Of a stretch of DNA of 64,000 nt, positions 46,051-55,349 are shown piece by piece (within the stretch, counting starts at the first letter, position 1; each line of letters opens with the position of its first letter). Under the pieces are notes generated by a model. That model did no database searches and had not been told where the DNA came from. It worked only from the letters and a program-made list of their open reading frames with translations. Source of the stretch: Phytohabitans houttuyneae (lineage in GTDB: Bacteria; Actinomycetota; Actinomycetes; Mycobacteriales; Micromonosporaceae); contig NZ_BLPF01000001.1 in the NCBI RefSeq assembly GCF_011764425.1, positions 3,959,001 to 4,023,000 of the forward strand. Direction: 5' to 3'. Position numbers and translations under genes: made by a program.

Positions 46051-46088
46051 CAGCACGGGCTCGTTTCTGCGAGTTCGGGAGTGTTGCA

Positions 46089-46787
46089 GTGACGTTAAAT
46101 CCCGACGCGGAAGGAGACAAGAGCCGATTGGATGACGAAAAAAGTCGTGCCGATGACGCAAGAACCGTACACCCGCTGTTGACGCACCTCCTCGCCGCAG
46201 CCGAAGGACGGTTTGCGCCGGTCGATGGCGGCTGCACCGTACTCCCTTCGCTGCCCGGCGGCCTGGCCTGCTCGGTCGCGTTCACCGGCCACGCGTTCGT
46301 GGCCAGCGCACACTCCGCGGAGGACGTGCTGGCCCGCGGCGCGGACGGGTTCGGCGGCTCGCTGGCACCGGACTTCCTGCGCTGGCTGGCCGGGCCGACC
46401 GGATGGATCGACGTCGTCGACGCGACGCTTGTCGCCCGCGGCACCGGCGGTCCCGGCCTGCCGGCCCGCACCGACGTCGAGGGGCACCCGCGCGTCCAGC
46501 ACGCGAGGAGCCTGCGCCGCGACGTCCGGGTGTACGGCGACGAGCGCGGCCTCGTCACGCTCGCCTCCGGCCTGGCCGGCCGCACCGAGCTTGGCATCGA
46601 GGCGGCGCCGGAGGGCCAGGGCCGAGGCTGGGGACGGGCCCTGCTGCGCGACGCGCTCGGGCTGGTGCCGGCCGGCGAGCCGGTGTTCGCGGGGGTGGCG
46701 CCGGGCAACGCCCGCTCGCTGCGTGCGTTTCTCGCGGTCGGCTTCGTACCGCTCGGCAGCGAGGTCACGATCCGACCTGGACAGTGA
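46089..46787 (+). CDS. GNAT-like acetyltransferase
   Basis: About 232 residues. The C-terminal half has the acetyl-CoA loop GQGRGWGRALLRDA and the closing GNARSLRAFLAVGFVPLG, the usual GNAT end. The N-terminal half (HPLLTHLLAAAEGRFAPVDGG) is seen in an actinobacterial GNAT subgroup. GTG 46089 has a GGAG site. The start region is antisense to the promoter region of the GH87-type gene. The acceptor is unknown. Confidence 0.75.
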   Translation: MTLNPDAEGDKSRLDDEKSRADDARTVHPLLTHLLAAAEGRFAPVDGGCTVLPSLPGGLACSVAFTGHAFVASAHSAEDVLARGADGFGGSLAPDFLRWLAGPTGWIDVVDATLVARGTGGPGLPARTDVEGHPRVQHARSLRRDVRVYGDERGLVTLASGLAGRTELGIEAAPEGQGRGWGRALLRDALGLVPAGEPVFAGVAPGNARSLRAFLAVGFVPLGSEVTIRPGQ

Positions 46788-46817
46788 ACGGGCCGGGACC
46801 CGAAAGTCCCGGCCCGT
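46788..46817. terminator. Bidirectional hairpin terminator
   Basis: ACGGGCCGGGAC (46788-46799) pairs with GTCCCGGCCCGT (46806-46817), loop CCGAAA, between convergent genes. Confidence 0.7.
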
Positions 46818-46831
46818 CCGAAATAGCGTCC

Positions 46832-48673
46832 TTACGGAATCGGGTACTCCGCGATGTAAACGGGGACGCCGATCTTGGTGGTGTCGGCCGCCTCGCCGAC
46901 GCCGTTCACGACGTGGTCGATCGTGCCGGCGCTCAGGTTGACCGTCATGATGTGGTGCAGCTTGACGCCCGGCCGCTCCGGCACCTCGAAGCCGTTCTCG
47001 GTGTGGATGGACGGGTTGTTCTGGTTGAAGACGTAGACACCCGCGCCGTACAGCGTGTGGGTCCGCACCTTGTCACCGACCTTGTAGCCGGCGTAGCCCT
47101 CGACCGCGCCGTTCATCCAGTCGGCCTGCGTCGGCGGGTCGTACGGCAGCTCGTTCTGGTAGAGGATCACCGTGCCCCGCTCGCCGTTCCACACGGTGTT
47201 GTACCGCTGGAAGTGCTCGACGAAGAGGCCGGTGGCCGTCACGTCGTCGCCGTTGATCACGGCTCCGTACCGCCCGGTGTTGGTGTTCCACCGCTCGGTG
47301 TCGGTGAAGCCCTCGACGCCGTGGTCGCCGCGCCACACCCAGGTGTGGTCGATGAGCACGTTGTCGCTGTTGACCTCCAGCGCGATGTTCGTCTTGCCGA
47401 CGTGCGGGCCACCGACCCGGAAGTACACGTCGTTGAGGGTCGTCGGGTTGCTCGGCGAACTGAAGCCGAGGCCGTGCTTCCTGCCGACCCGAAGCAGCAT
47501 CGGCGACTCCTTGAGCCCCGCGTCGATGGTCACGCCGGCGACGATCACACCGGGCACGTCCGCGACGTCCAGCGGGATCGAGCCGTTCACCGCGGTCAGC
47601 GTCGCGTGGCCGAGGCCGAGGACGACCGTGTTCGGGCGCCAGACCTCGATGCTGCGGGCGATGTCGTACACGCCCGGGGTCAGCAGCAGGTGCTTGCCGA
47701 GCGCCAGCGCCAGGTTGATCTTCAGGACCGAGTCACCCGGCTTCGCGACGTAGAAGTCGGAGAGCGGGATGGTGCGACCCGGGGTGAGGCCGTTGGCCCA
47801 ACTGACGCCGCTCGTGTTGCGGTGCGCCGAGGGCACGCGGACCTGGTACTTGCCCTTCGCGTCGACGAACAGGTACGGCTTCTCCCGGCTCAGCGGGGTG
47901 GTCGTCAGCGTCGTGTATGGCGGGCTGGGGAACGCCGAGTCGTCCGGTGCACCGGTGACGCCCGCGAAGACCTGGTTCCACACGCCGTTCGACCAGCCGG
48001 CGATCTCGCTGTTGCGGGTCAGCCACTGCTGCTGCGACCCATTCGTGGTGGCCGGCAGGCGCGAGTCGGCGATGAAGCCGCCGCTGGCGTACTGCGGGCC
48101 GGCCGTGCAGTAGTCCATCAGCGACAGGTTGCCGCCGGTGATGTTCATGCGGCGCAGGGAGACCGCCTGCGAGACGGCCCAGAAGTTCGCCGACGCCCGG
48201 CAGCCGTCCTGCCCCAGCGCGTTGATGTTGAGGGAAAGGTTGGAGAGCGTGCGCCAGAAGTTGACCAGCGCGAGGCAGTTGCTCGTGCCGCCGTTTTCCA
48301 GGCAGCGGTTGTAGACCTCGACCTTGCCGTTGATGACGACGTCGGTGGGCGAGGCGCCGAGGCCGGCGATCTCGGTGTAGTAGCCGACCTTGATCTGCAG
48401 GGGCTGCTCGGCCGTGCCGTACGTGCCGGGCTTGAACAGGAACGTGTACCGGTTGGTGCCCATCTCGGCGTTGACCTGGGCTGCGTGGGTGGCGTCGAGC
48501 TTCGCCTGGATCTCGCTGACCGGCGTGCCGGGGTCGAAGACCGTGACGTTCGGTCCGAAGATCGACGCGGGGGTGGCGGGCGGTGGTCCGGCGACGGCGG
48601 CGGTGCCGCTCGCCGCGGTGACGGTGGCCAGCGTCAGGCCGATCGTCAGCGCCCGTTTCAGGAGCCTTGCCAT
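46832..48673 (-). CDS. Secreted double beta-helix protein of unknown activity
   Basis: A 613-residue secreted protein with signal peptide (1-28). Two pectate-lyase-3-like beta-helix halves can be seen, opening FLFKPGTYG (about 80) and LLLTPGVYDI (about 330). Each begins with the same turn, as in the paired helices of GH55 glucanases. Conserved blocks are YYTEIAGLGASPTD, SNGVWNQVFAGVTGAP and WRGDHGVEGFTDTERW. Homologues in Streptomyces are often labelled adenylyl cyclase, but no cyclase signature is present. A polysaccharide-degrading role (beta-glucan) is my inference. ATG 48673 has a GAGAGGA site, and a LacI-type palindrome lies about 30 bases upstream. Confidence 0.8.
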   Translation of the reverse strand: MARLLKRALTIGLTLATVTAASGTAAVAGPPPATPASIFGPNVTVFDPGTPVSEIQAKLDATHAAQVNAEMGTNRYTFLFKPGTYGTAEQPLQIKVGYYTEIAGLGASPTDVVINGKVEVYNRCLENGGTSNCLALVNFWRTLSNLSLNINALGQDGCRASANFWAVSQAVSLRRMNITGGNLSLMDYCTAGPQYASGGFIADSRLPATTNGSQQQWLTRNSEIAGWSNGVWNQVFAGVTGAPDDSAFPSPPYTTLTTTPLSREKPYLFVDAKGKYQVRVPSAHRNTSGVSWANGLTPGRTIPLSDFYVAKPGDSVLKINLALALGKHLLLTPGVYDIARSIEVWRPNTVVLGLGHATLTAVNGSIPLDVADVPGVIVAGVTIDAGLKESPMLLRVGRKHGLGFSSPSNPTTLNDVYFRVGGPHVGKTNIALEVNSDNVLIDHTWVWRGDHGVEGFTDTERWNTNTGRYGAVINGDDVTATGLFVEHFQRYNTVWNGERGTVILYQNELPYDPPTQADWMNGAVEGYAGYKVGDKVRTHTLYGAGVYVFNQNNPSIHTENGFEVPERPGVKLHHIMTVNLSAGTIDHVVNGVGEAADTTKIGVPVYIAEYPIP

Positions 48674-48702
48674 GCGGTTCGTCCTCTCCGCGGCGGCCCA
48701 GT

Positions 48703-48714
48703 GAGAGCGCTCTC
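48703..48714. promoter_or_regulatory. CebR/LacI-like palindromic operator
   Basis: GAGAGCGCTCTC is a perfect 12-bp palindrome with flanks resembling the TGGGAGCGCTCCCA box of actinobacterial CebR. It lies 30 bases before the double beta-helix gene. No CebR gene is in the window. Confidence 0.55.
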
Positions 48715-48845
48715 CCACCGGGCCACTTCGTTCACGTCGTGGAATAAGGGGACGCTTGTTTCTACCCCGTGAATCGACGCGGCGCCATGCCCGTACGGGT
48801 GCTGATTTCCGTACGGGCCGGCGAAGGAAAACCGTAAGGCGGGGT

Positions 48846-49850
48846 TCAGACCGTGATGACGACCTTCGCGCGCGCGTGCTCCGCCTCGAGGTACCGGATC
48901 GCCTCCGGCACCTGCGCGAGCGTGAACGTGCGGTCGATGGCCGGTGCGACCTTGCCCGACTCGATGAGCTCGCGCAGCGTCGCGAGGTGCTCCGCACCCG
49001 GCGTGACGCCAGACAGCGACGTCAGGCGGTGGCGGACGAAGCGCGCCGCGACCTGCGCCTTGATCTGCAGGCCCATGGGTCCGGTGACGTACGGGCGGCC
49101 GTTGCGCGATACGCCGCCGCCGGAGAGCAGGAGCAGGCCGGTGGGCGTCAGCACCCGCCGGAGGTCCGCCAGCGTGCGGTTGGCAACCAGATCGAAGACC
49201 ATGTCGTAGCGCTGGCCGCCCTGGGCGAAGTCCTCCCTGGTGTAGTCGATGACGCGGTCCGCGCCGAGCGACCGCACGAGCTCGACGTTGCGCGTGCTGC
49301 ACACCCCGGTCACCTCCGCGCCGAACGCCTTGGCGATCTGGACGGCGAAGGTTCCCACGCCGCCCGACGCGCCGTTGATCAGGATCCGCTGGCCCGCCGC
49401 GAGGCGACCGACGTCGCGCAGGCCGGCGAGCGCCGTGCAGCCCGCCATCGGCACTGCGGCCGCCTGCTCGAACGTCAGGTTGGCCGGCTTGTGCTCCAGC
49501 TGCCCCTCCGGCACGCACACGTACTCGGCGAACGCGCCGTCGAGGTCGCACACGTCCCCGTACACCTCGTCGCCCGGCTGGAACCGGGTCACCCCGCCGC
49601 CGACCGCCTCGACCCGGCCCGCCACGTCGCTGCCCCGGATCGGGTGCTTGGGCCCGCTGAAGCCGAACACGCTCGGCATGGCCAGGCGGGCGAGGTAGGG
49701 GTCGCCGCGCATGACGTGCCAGTCGCGTGCGTTGATCGCCGCCGCGTGCACACGGACGAGTACCTGGCCGGCGGCGGGCGCTGGTTTGTCCACCTCGCGG
49801 AGCGCGAGGTCGCTGGGTGAGCCGTACCGCTCCTGGACGATCGCCTTCAT
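48846..49850 (-). CDS. NADPH:quinone reductase-like zinc-free alcohol dehydrogenase
   Basis: A 334-residue medium-chain reductase. It begins MKAIVQERYGSPSDL and keeps GSDVAGRVEAVG, AGCTALAGL and the nucleotide motif GASGGVGTFAVQIAK. The zinc-ligand Cys/His set of alcohol dehydrogenases is absent, so it is a quinone-oxidoreductase-type enzyme. ATG 49850 starts the conserved part; upstream ATGs at 49886 and 49910 would add unrelated residues. The substrate is unknown. Confidence 0.83.
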   Translation of the reverse strand: MKAIVQERYGSPSDLALREVDKPAPAAGQVLVRVHAAAINARDWHVMRGDPYLARLAMPSVFGFSGPKHPIRGSDVAGRVEAVGGGVTRFQPGDEVYGDVCDLDGAFAEYVCVPEGQLEHKPANLTFEQAAAVPMAGCTALAGLRDVGRLAAGQRILINGASGGVGTFAVQIAKAFGAEVTGVCSTRNVELVRSLGADRVIDYTREDFAQGGQRYDMVFDLVANRTLADLRRVLTPTGLLLLSGGGVSRNGRPYVTGPMGLQIKAQVAARFVRHRLTSLSGVTPGAEHLATLRELIESGKVAPAIDRTFTLAQVPEAIRYLEAEHARAKVVITV

Positions 49851-49966
49851 GACATCGATGGTGGCGGCCGGGGAGCGCCACTTCATCGGTACATGGGCCG
49901 CGGCTTGCACGGCTGATGGTCGGGGCCGCCGACCGTACTAAAGGACGAGTCTATTGATGCCCGTGC

Positions 49967-49993
49967 CAACAGTTAATAAAGTTGTCTAATTAG
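49967..49993. promoter_or_regulatory. AT-rich element before the GH20 gene
   Basis: An AT-rich island (AGTTAATAAAG then TTGTCTAATTAG) in a GC-rich leader, 24 bases before the GH20 start. It resembles operator-like elements in front of secreted actinobacterial glycosidase genes, but arms are imperfect. The rest of 49851-50016 shows nothing clear. Confidence 0.35.
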
Positions 49994-50016
49994 GCCCCTC
50001 GCCCCGGAGGCCCAGC

Positions 50017-52053
50017 ATGAGATCTCGGGTCGTAACAGCCGCCGTCGCGACGATCGTGGGCGCCTCGGCCGCCCTGGTCGTCACCATCACCTCCGCCACC
50101 CCGGCCGCCGCGGCGGCCCTCTCGGACGTCGTGCCCGCGCCGGCCAGCGTCCAGCCGACCTCCGGCGTGACGCACACGATCCCGTCCTCGGCGACCATCC
50201 ACGCGGCGCCCGGCGCCACCGAGGTCGCGAGCTACCTCGCCGCGCTGCTGCGCCGGTCCACCGGGTACGCGCTGCCCGTCGCGACCGCCGGCACGGCCCC
50301 GCCGGGCAGCGGCATCTCGCTGCTGCTGTCCGGCGCCGACGCCGCCGTGGGCACGGAGGGCTACCAGCTCGACGTGACCTCGGCCGCCGTCGTCATCCGC
50401 GCGCAGACCGCGGCCGGCCTCTTCCATGGGGTACAGACGCTGCGCCAGCTCCTGCCCGCGTCTGTGGAGAGCGTGAGCGTGCAGCCGGGCCCGTGGACGC
50501 TGCCCGGTGGCCGCATCGTCGACCACCCGAGGTTCGCCTACCGCGGCGCGATGCTCGACGTGGCCCGGCACTTCCACCCGGTCGCCACGGTCAAGCAGTA
50601 CCTCGACCAGATCGCGCTCTACAAGATCAATTATCTGCACCTGCACCTCTCCGACGACCAGGGCTGGCGGATCGCCATCGACAGCTGGCCGCGACTCGCC
50701 ACGCACGGCGGCAGCACCCAGGTGGGCGGCGGGCCCGGCGGCTACTACATGAAGGCGCAGTTTCAGGAGATCGTGGCGCACGCGGCCAGCAGGTACATCA
50801 CAGTCGTGCCGGAGATCGACATGCCGGGCCACACGAACGCCGCGCTCGCCTCGTACGCCGAACTGAACTGCAACGGCGTCGCCCCGCCGCTCTACACCGG
50901 CACCGAGGTGGGCTTCAGCTCGCTGTGCACGACCAAGGAGATCACGTACACCTTCGTCGACCAGGTGCTGGGCGAGCTCGCGGCGCTGACACCGGGGCCG
51001 TTCCTGCACATCGGCGGCGACGAGGCGAACGTGACGCCTGCCGCCCAGTACGCGGCGTTCGTCAACCGGGTACAGCCGATGGTCCCCGCGCGCGGGAAGG
51101 CGGTGATGGGCTGGCACCAGATCGGCGCGAGCGCGGTGCAGCACTCCGCCAACCGGGTGGTGCAGTACTGGGGACTCAACACCTCGGACGCCCTGGTCAG
51201 CACGGCCGTGTCGCGCGGCGCCCGGGTGGTCATGTCCCCGGCCAACCGCGCGTACCTCGACATGAAGTACAACTCGTCGACGCCGATCGGCCTCTCCTGG
51301 GCCGGCTTCGTGGAGGTGCAGACCGCGTACGGCTGGGATCCCGGCGCGTACCTCTCCGGCGTCCCCGCGTCCGCCGTACTGGGCGTCGAGGCGCCTATGT
51401 GGACGGAGACGATCGTCACGGCCGACCACATCGAGTTCATGGCGTTTCCGCGCCTGCCAGCCATCGCGGAACTGGGCTGGTCGCCCTGGTCCACGCACAG
51501 CTGGGACAGCTTCCGGCTGCGGCTGGGCGCGCAGGGTCCACGGTGGACGGCGATGGGCATCGACTTCTACCGCTCAACACAGGTGCCCTGGGCGACGGCC
51601 TCGCCCACCACCGCCCCGCCGACGACGCCGAGCACGCCGCCGACCAGCTCCCCACCCAGCGGTGGAGTGGTCAACGGCGGGTTCGAGAGCGGCTCGCTGA
51701 TCCCGTGGACCGGTACCCGCTGCTCGATCGTGACCTCACCCGTGCGCTCCGGCTCGCGGGCTCTGGCCGGCGCCGTCACCGCCTCCGACAACGCCCGCTG
51801 CCAGCAGGTTGTCGCCGTCCGTCCGAACACGACATACCGGCTGCAGGCCCACGTGCGGGGGTCCTATGTGTACCTCGGCGCCGCCGGTACCGGCACATCC
51901 GACGTGAGCGCATGGACGCCGAACACGGGCGGCGCATTCTCGCCATTGACTGTGACGTTTACCACTGGGCCGTCAACCACCTCGACCACCGTCTACTTGC
52001 ATGGCTGGTACGGCCAAGGCAATTACCACGCCGACGACGTGAGCCTATCCTGA
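50017..52053 (+). CDS. Secreted GH20 beta-N-acetylhexosaminidase with carbohydrate-binding domain
   Basis: A 678-residue secreted enzyme that removes terminal N-acetylglucosamine from chitin fragments and glycans. Order: signal peptide (about 1-34), GH20b domain (about 38-165), GH20 TIM barrel (about 170-520). The barrel contains FAYRGAMLDVARHF, LHLHLSDDQGWR and the catalytic Asp-Glu in HIGGDEA (about 336-337); the neighbouring Asp polarises the substrate acetamido group. A Thr/Pro linker (about 525-545) leads to a C-terminal beta-sandwich (about 548-678) beginning NGGFESGSLIPW, a CBM4/16-like module. CGGAGG precedes the ATG. Confidence 0.9.
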   Translation: MRSRVVTAAVATIVGASAALVVTITSATPAAAAALSDVVPAPASVQPTSGVTHTIPSSATIHAAPGATEVASYLAALLRRSTGYALPVATAGTAPPGSGISLLLSGADAAVGTEGYQLDVTSAAVVIRAQTAAGLFHGVQTLRQLLPASVESVSVQPGPWTLPGGRIVDHPRFAYRGAMLDVARHFHPVATVKQYLDQIALYKINYLHLHLSDDQGWRIAIDSWPRLATHGGSTQVGGGPGGYYMKAQFQEIVAHAASRYITVVPEIDMPGHTNAALASYAELNCNGVAPPLYTGTEVGFSSLCTTKEITYTFVDQVLGELAALTPGPFLHIGGDEANVTPAAQYAAFVNRVQPMVPARGKAVMGWHQIGASAVQHSANRVVQYWGLNTSDALVSTAVSRGARVVMSPANRAYLDMKYNSSTPIGLSWAGFVEVQTAYGWDPGAYLSGVPASAVLGVEAPMWTETIVTADHIEFMAFPRLPAIAELGWSPWSTHSWDSFRLRLGAQGPRWTAMGIDFYRSTQVPWATASPTTAPPTTPSTPPTSSPPSGGVVNGGFESGSLIPWTGTRCSIVTSPVRSGSRALAGAVTASDNARCQQVVAVRPNTTYRLQAHVRGSYVYLGAAGTGTSDVSAWTPNTGGAFSPLTVTFTTGPSTTSTTVYLHGWYGQGNYHADDVSLS

Positions 52054-52228
52054 GTGGACGTTTGCCGCTTTTCCAAAATGACGAAAGATCCATCTGTTGA
52101 CGTCAATGGCTCCGTGGCGCGCAAGGTTCTTCCGCTATCGTCCCTCTTTCGTACTGCTTGGGCTTGTGGTTCGGCGGCGGGGAGGGCAACCGGATGCAGC
52201 CTTGCGGGACAAAGGGAGGGGTCTGCCT

Positions 52229-52582
52229 ATGACCCTGAAACGTGCGGCGGTCGTGGCGGCGACCGTCGCGGTCACCCAGTGCCTAACTGTCAACATCCTC
52301 GTCGGAGCGCTCACCAGCGGCGAGGTCCCCATCATCGTCAACCTGCTCACCGTCGCGGCCGCGTCGGTGGCAACCGTCATCGCAGTGCAGGCCGAATTTC
52401 ACAACCGCACTCAAGACCGGCTGATCGCACTGTCCGACTTCCTCGTCACCCGGCTCGCCGAAATCGACGAACGGAGCAACGACCACCACGCCGGATTCGT
52501 GGAAGGTTACCTGCTCAGCCACGGACGCGAGAGCGCCGTGCGGCCGTTGGCATCGCCAGGCAACGGACGTCGTACCGACTGA
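52229..52582 (+). CDS. Small two-helix membrane protein
   Basis: A 117-residue protein starting at the ATG after a GGGAGGGG site; an in-frame ATG at 52097 lacks one. Helices lie at about residues 6-27 and 33-52. A charged C-terminal tail follows with RLIALSDFLVTRLAEIDERSN. I recognise no family. The region 52054-52228 holds a possible TTGACG -35 but no gene. Confidence 0.6.
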   Translation: MTLKRAAVVAATVAVTQCLTVNILVGALTSGEVPIIVNLLTVAAASVATVIAVQAEFHNRTQDRLIALSDFLVTRLAEIDERSNDHHAGFVEGYLLSHGRESAVRPLASPGNGRRTD

Positions 52583-52674
52583 AAAACCCCACCCCGCCGC
52601 CGAGCTCCTACGGCTGCGCGGTGTCAGGGCCGCCGGGCCGCGGCTCTGGCACCGCTCGGGAGTACCTTCGGCTG

Positions 52675-53649
52675 ATGCCTTCACCGCCCGTCACCGCCGC
52701 GGCCGCCGGGACCTGGAAGCTCGCCGACCGCACCGTCCACCGGATGGGCTTCGGCTCGATGCGGATCACCGCCAACCCCGACCGCGAGCTGGCCCTCACC
52801 GTGCTGCGGCGGGCGGTCGAGCTCGGCGTCAACCACATCGACACGGCCGCCTTCTACTTCTCGCCCGGCGGTACGCTCCGCGTGGGCAGCGGCCCGACCC
52901 GCTACGCGACGGAGCTGATCCGCGAGGCGCTCTGGCCGTACCCGGAGGATCTGGTCATCGCGACCAAGGTGGGACCCGGCTACGACCCCGTGACCGGCGC
53001 GTTCATGCAGGCGCTCACGCCGGCGGCGCTGCGCGCCCAGGTGGAGGAAAACCTGCGTCGCCTCGGCCGCGACCACCTGGACGTGGTCAACCTACGGATC
53101 CTGAAGAAGCCCGGCCACGACTCGGTGGCGGAGCGCTTCGGTGTGCTCGCCGAGCTGCGCGACGCCGGCCTGATCCGCCACCTGGGCCTGTCCAACATCC
53201 GGGCCGACCACCTCGACGAGGCGGCGGCCATCGCGCCGGTGGTGTGCGTGCAGAACAGCTACGGGCTCGACAACAACCGGCAGGACGACGCGCTGCTGCG
53301 GATCTGCGGCGAGCGGGGCATCGCGTTCGTACCCTTCTTCGCGATCGCCGGCGCCCGGCGCGAGGACGGCGCCGGCAGCGACCACGACGCCGCGCTGTGG
53401 GACGTCGCCCACGCCCACGGGGTGACGCCGCACCAGGTGCGCCTGGCGTGGACGCTGCACCAGGGCCCGCACGTGCTCGCGATCCCGGGCACCGGCGACC
53501 CCGACCACCTCGTGGACAACATCGCCGCGGGCGCGCTGCGCCTCTCTCCCGCCGAGGTGGCGCGGCTAGACAGTCTCGTCGTTGAGGACGCTGCTGCACC
53601 GGCGGATGGTCGCCAGGTAGATCCGGCCCATCGGGCGCGCACCGAGTAG
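52675..53649 (+). CDS. Aldo/keto reductase
   Basis: A 324-residue NADPH-dependent reductase of TIM-barrel type. The catalytic set is partly visible: Asp in HIDTAAFY, the Tyr within the following AFYFSPGG segment, Lys in VIATKVGPG. LGLSNI and IPGTGDPDHL mark the cofactor site. ATG 52675 fits the family opening, though its ribosome site is distant. The last 28 codons run antisense to the 3' end of the FAD-monooxygenase gene. Confidence 0.84.
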   Translation: MPSPPVTAAAAGTWKLADRTVHRMGFGSMRITANPDRELALTVLRRAVELGVNHIDTAAFYFSPGGTLRVGSGPTRYATELIREALWPYPEDLVIATKVGPGYDPVTGAFMQALTPAALRAQVEENLRRLGRDHLDVVNLRILKKPGHDSVAERFGVLAELRDAGLIRHLGLSNIRADHLDEAAAIAPVVCVQNSYGLDNNRQDDALLRICGERGIAFVPFFAIAGARREDGAGSDHDAALWDVAHAHGVTPHQVRLAWTLHQGPHVLAIPGTGDPDHLVDNIAAGALRLSPAEVARLDSLVVEDAAAPADGRQVDPAHRARTE

Positions 53650-54702
53650 GCGGCCGCCGGCCCGGGCGAGCGCCGAGGGCGGGCGGTTGGTCACCTCGCT
53701 CGCCGCGAGCCGGGAGATGCGCCGCACCCGCCGGGCACGCAGGCGCTCGTAGCGGCGCAGCGCGTCCGCCACCGGGCCGGACCCGTCCAGTGCGCGGCGC
53801 AGCAGCCACGCGTCTTCGAGCGCCTGGTTGGCCCCCTGCGCCTGCGAGGGCGGGAAGGCGTGCGCCGCGTCGCCGAGCAACGTGGCCGGCCCGCGCCCCC
53901 ACTCGTTCCGCACCTCGTGCAGGACGTGCGGAAACTCCTGCACGTCCGCGCTGTTCAGGCCGGCGAGCAGCTGGTCGACCGGCTCGGCGTAGCCGGTGAA
54001 CCGGGCACGTAGCCAGTCGACGACCGGCCGGCCGGCGGGCGCGGGCTCCGGCACGTCGAACCACCACTGGAGCAGCCCGTCGCCGGCGGGCATGAGCCCG
54101 CAGAGCCCTTCCGGGCCGACGAGGCAGCGGGCGTGTGCGCTCTCCGCGATCTCCGGCACGGAGCGGGTCAGCCCTTGCCAGCTCACCCACCCGTTGCGGG
54201 CGGCCGGCGCCGGGTCGAGCACCGCCCGGCGCACAGCGCTGCGGTAGCCGTCGGCGCCGACCACGACGTCGGCGGCGTGCCCGACACCCTCGCCGTCCAC
54301 GATGGACACGCCGTCCGGCCGCAGGGTGACGGACGTGACCTCCCGCCCATACGTGATCGTGCCGGGCGGGAGCGCGCCGGCGAAGCGGGCGAGGATCGCG
54401 GCGCGCGGCACGGTCGCCACGCCGAAGCCGGTGCGGGCGCGCATCACCTCGAGGTCGGTACGGACGAACGCCCGCCCGTCCGACAGGCAGAAGGTGAGCG
54501 TCTCGATGCGGCCGCCGAGCCCGTCAAGCGGCACCCCGAGACCCGCCGCGGCCGCCGCACCATTGCTGAAGATCGTCACAGCCGCGCCGTCGGTGCGGGG
54601 TGCCGGCGCCCGCTCGAACACCCGCACCCGGTGCCCGCTCGCCACGAGGCCGCTGGCCAGCGCGAGCCCGCCGACGCCCGCTCCCACGATCACCACGTCC
54701 AC
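53566..54702 (-). CDS. FAD-dependent monooxygenase
   Basis: A 378-residue class A flavin monooxygenase with the FAD motif VVIVGAGVGGLALASGL at the N-terminus, VVVGADGYRSAVR (DG motif) mid-protein and LLGDAAHAFPPSQAQGANQALEDA (GD motif). Such enzymes hydroxylate aromatic or polyketide compounds, including antibiotics such as rifamycin or tetracycline. GTG 54702 has an AAGGAGGTG site. A divergent TetR gene 59 bases away is its likely regulator. Confidence 0.88.
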   Translation of the reverse strand: MDVVIVGAGVGGLALASGLVASGHRVRVFERAPAPRTDGAAVTIFSNGAAAAAGLGVPLDGLGGRIETLTFCLSDGRAFVRTDLEVMRARTGFGVATVPRAAILARFAGALPPGTITYGREVTSVTLRPDGVSIVDGEGVGHAADVVVGADGYRSAVRRAVLDPAPAARNGWVSWQGLTRSVPEIAESAHARCLVGPEGLCGLMPAGDGLLQWWFDVPEPAPAGRPVVDWLRARFTGYAEPVDQLLAGLNSADVQEFPHVLHEVRNEWGRGPATLLGDAAHAFPPSQAQGANQALEDAWLLRRALDGSGPVADALRRYERLRARRVRRISRLAASEVTNRPPSALARAGGRLLGARPMGRIYLATIRRCSSVLNDETV

Positions 54703-54761
54703 TGCCCACCTCCTTATTCACTACGGGCGTTGTACTACGCATACTGTCATAGGATGAGGAA

Positions 54762-55349
54762 GTGCCACCACCCAACCAGCGCCGCCGGGCCCAGCTCGCC
54801 GACGCCGCCATCGCGCTGCTGGCCCGCACCGGCGTGCACGGCGTCACGCACCGCTCGGTCGAGCGCGAGGCGGGGCTGCCGGCCGGGACCGCGTCCAACT
54901 ACTTCCGCAGCCGGGAGGCGCTGCTGGTCGCCGTGGCCGAGCGCATCGGCGAGCTGCACTACGCGGACATGGACGCGGCCGGCGCGGCGTTCGAGCCACC
55001 CGCCGGGTCGAGCACGCGGGCCCGTGCCACCGACCTGATCGCCGCCTCGCTGCTGGCCGCCGCCACCGTGCATCGCGAGCGCTACCTGGCGATCTTCGAG
55101 CTCCGCCTGGAGAGCCTGCGCCGACCCGCACTCGTCGAGGCGCTCGCCGCCCTCATGCGCAACTCGGTGGCGTTCACCGCCGGACACCACGCGGCGCTCG
55201 GGCTGGAGATCCCGCCGGAGGCTGTGCCGACGCTGGTGACGCTCTACGGCGGGGCGCTCTTCACCCTGGTCAGCAGCCCGCCCGAGGAGATCACCCCGGA
55301 GCTGGCCCACCAACTGGCCGCGGGCATCGTCCGCGCCGCGCTCGGCTAG
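54762..55349 (+). CDS. TetR-family transcriptional regulator
   Basis: A 195-residue protein with helix-turn-helix GVTHRSVEREAGLPAGTASNYFRSREAL and an all-helical ligand domain. GTG 54762 is preceded by AGGATGAGG. The 59-base gap to the divergent monooxygenase gene contains GTACTACGCATAC, a possible dyad for binding. Its stop overlaps the convergent MFS stop by four bases. Confidence 0.87.
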   Translation: MPPPNQRRRAQLADAAIALLARTGVHGVTHRSVEREAGLPAGTASNYFRSREALLVAVAERIGELHYADMDAAGAAFEPPAGSSTRARATDLIAASLLAAATVHRERYLAIFELRLESLRRPALVEALAALMRNSVAFTAGHHAALGLEIPPEAVPTLVTLYGGALFTLVSSPPEEITPELAHQLAAGIVRAALG

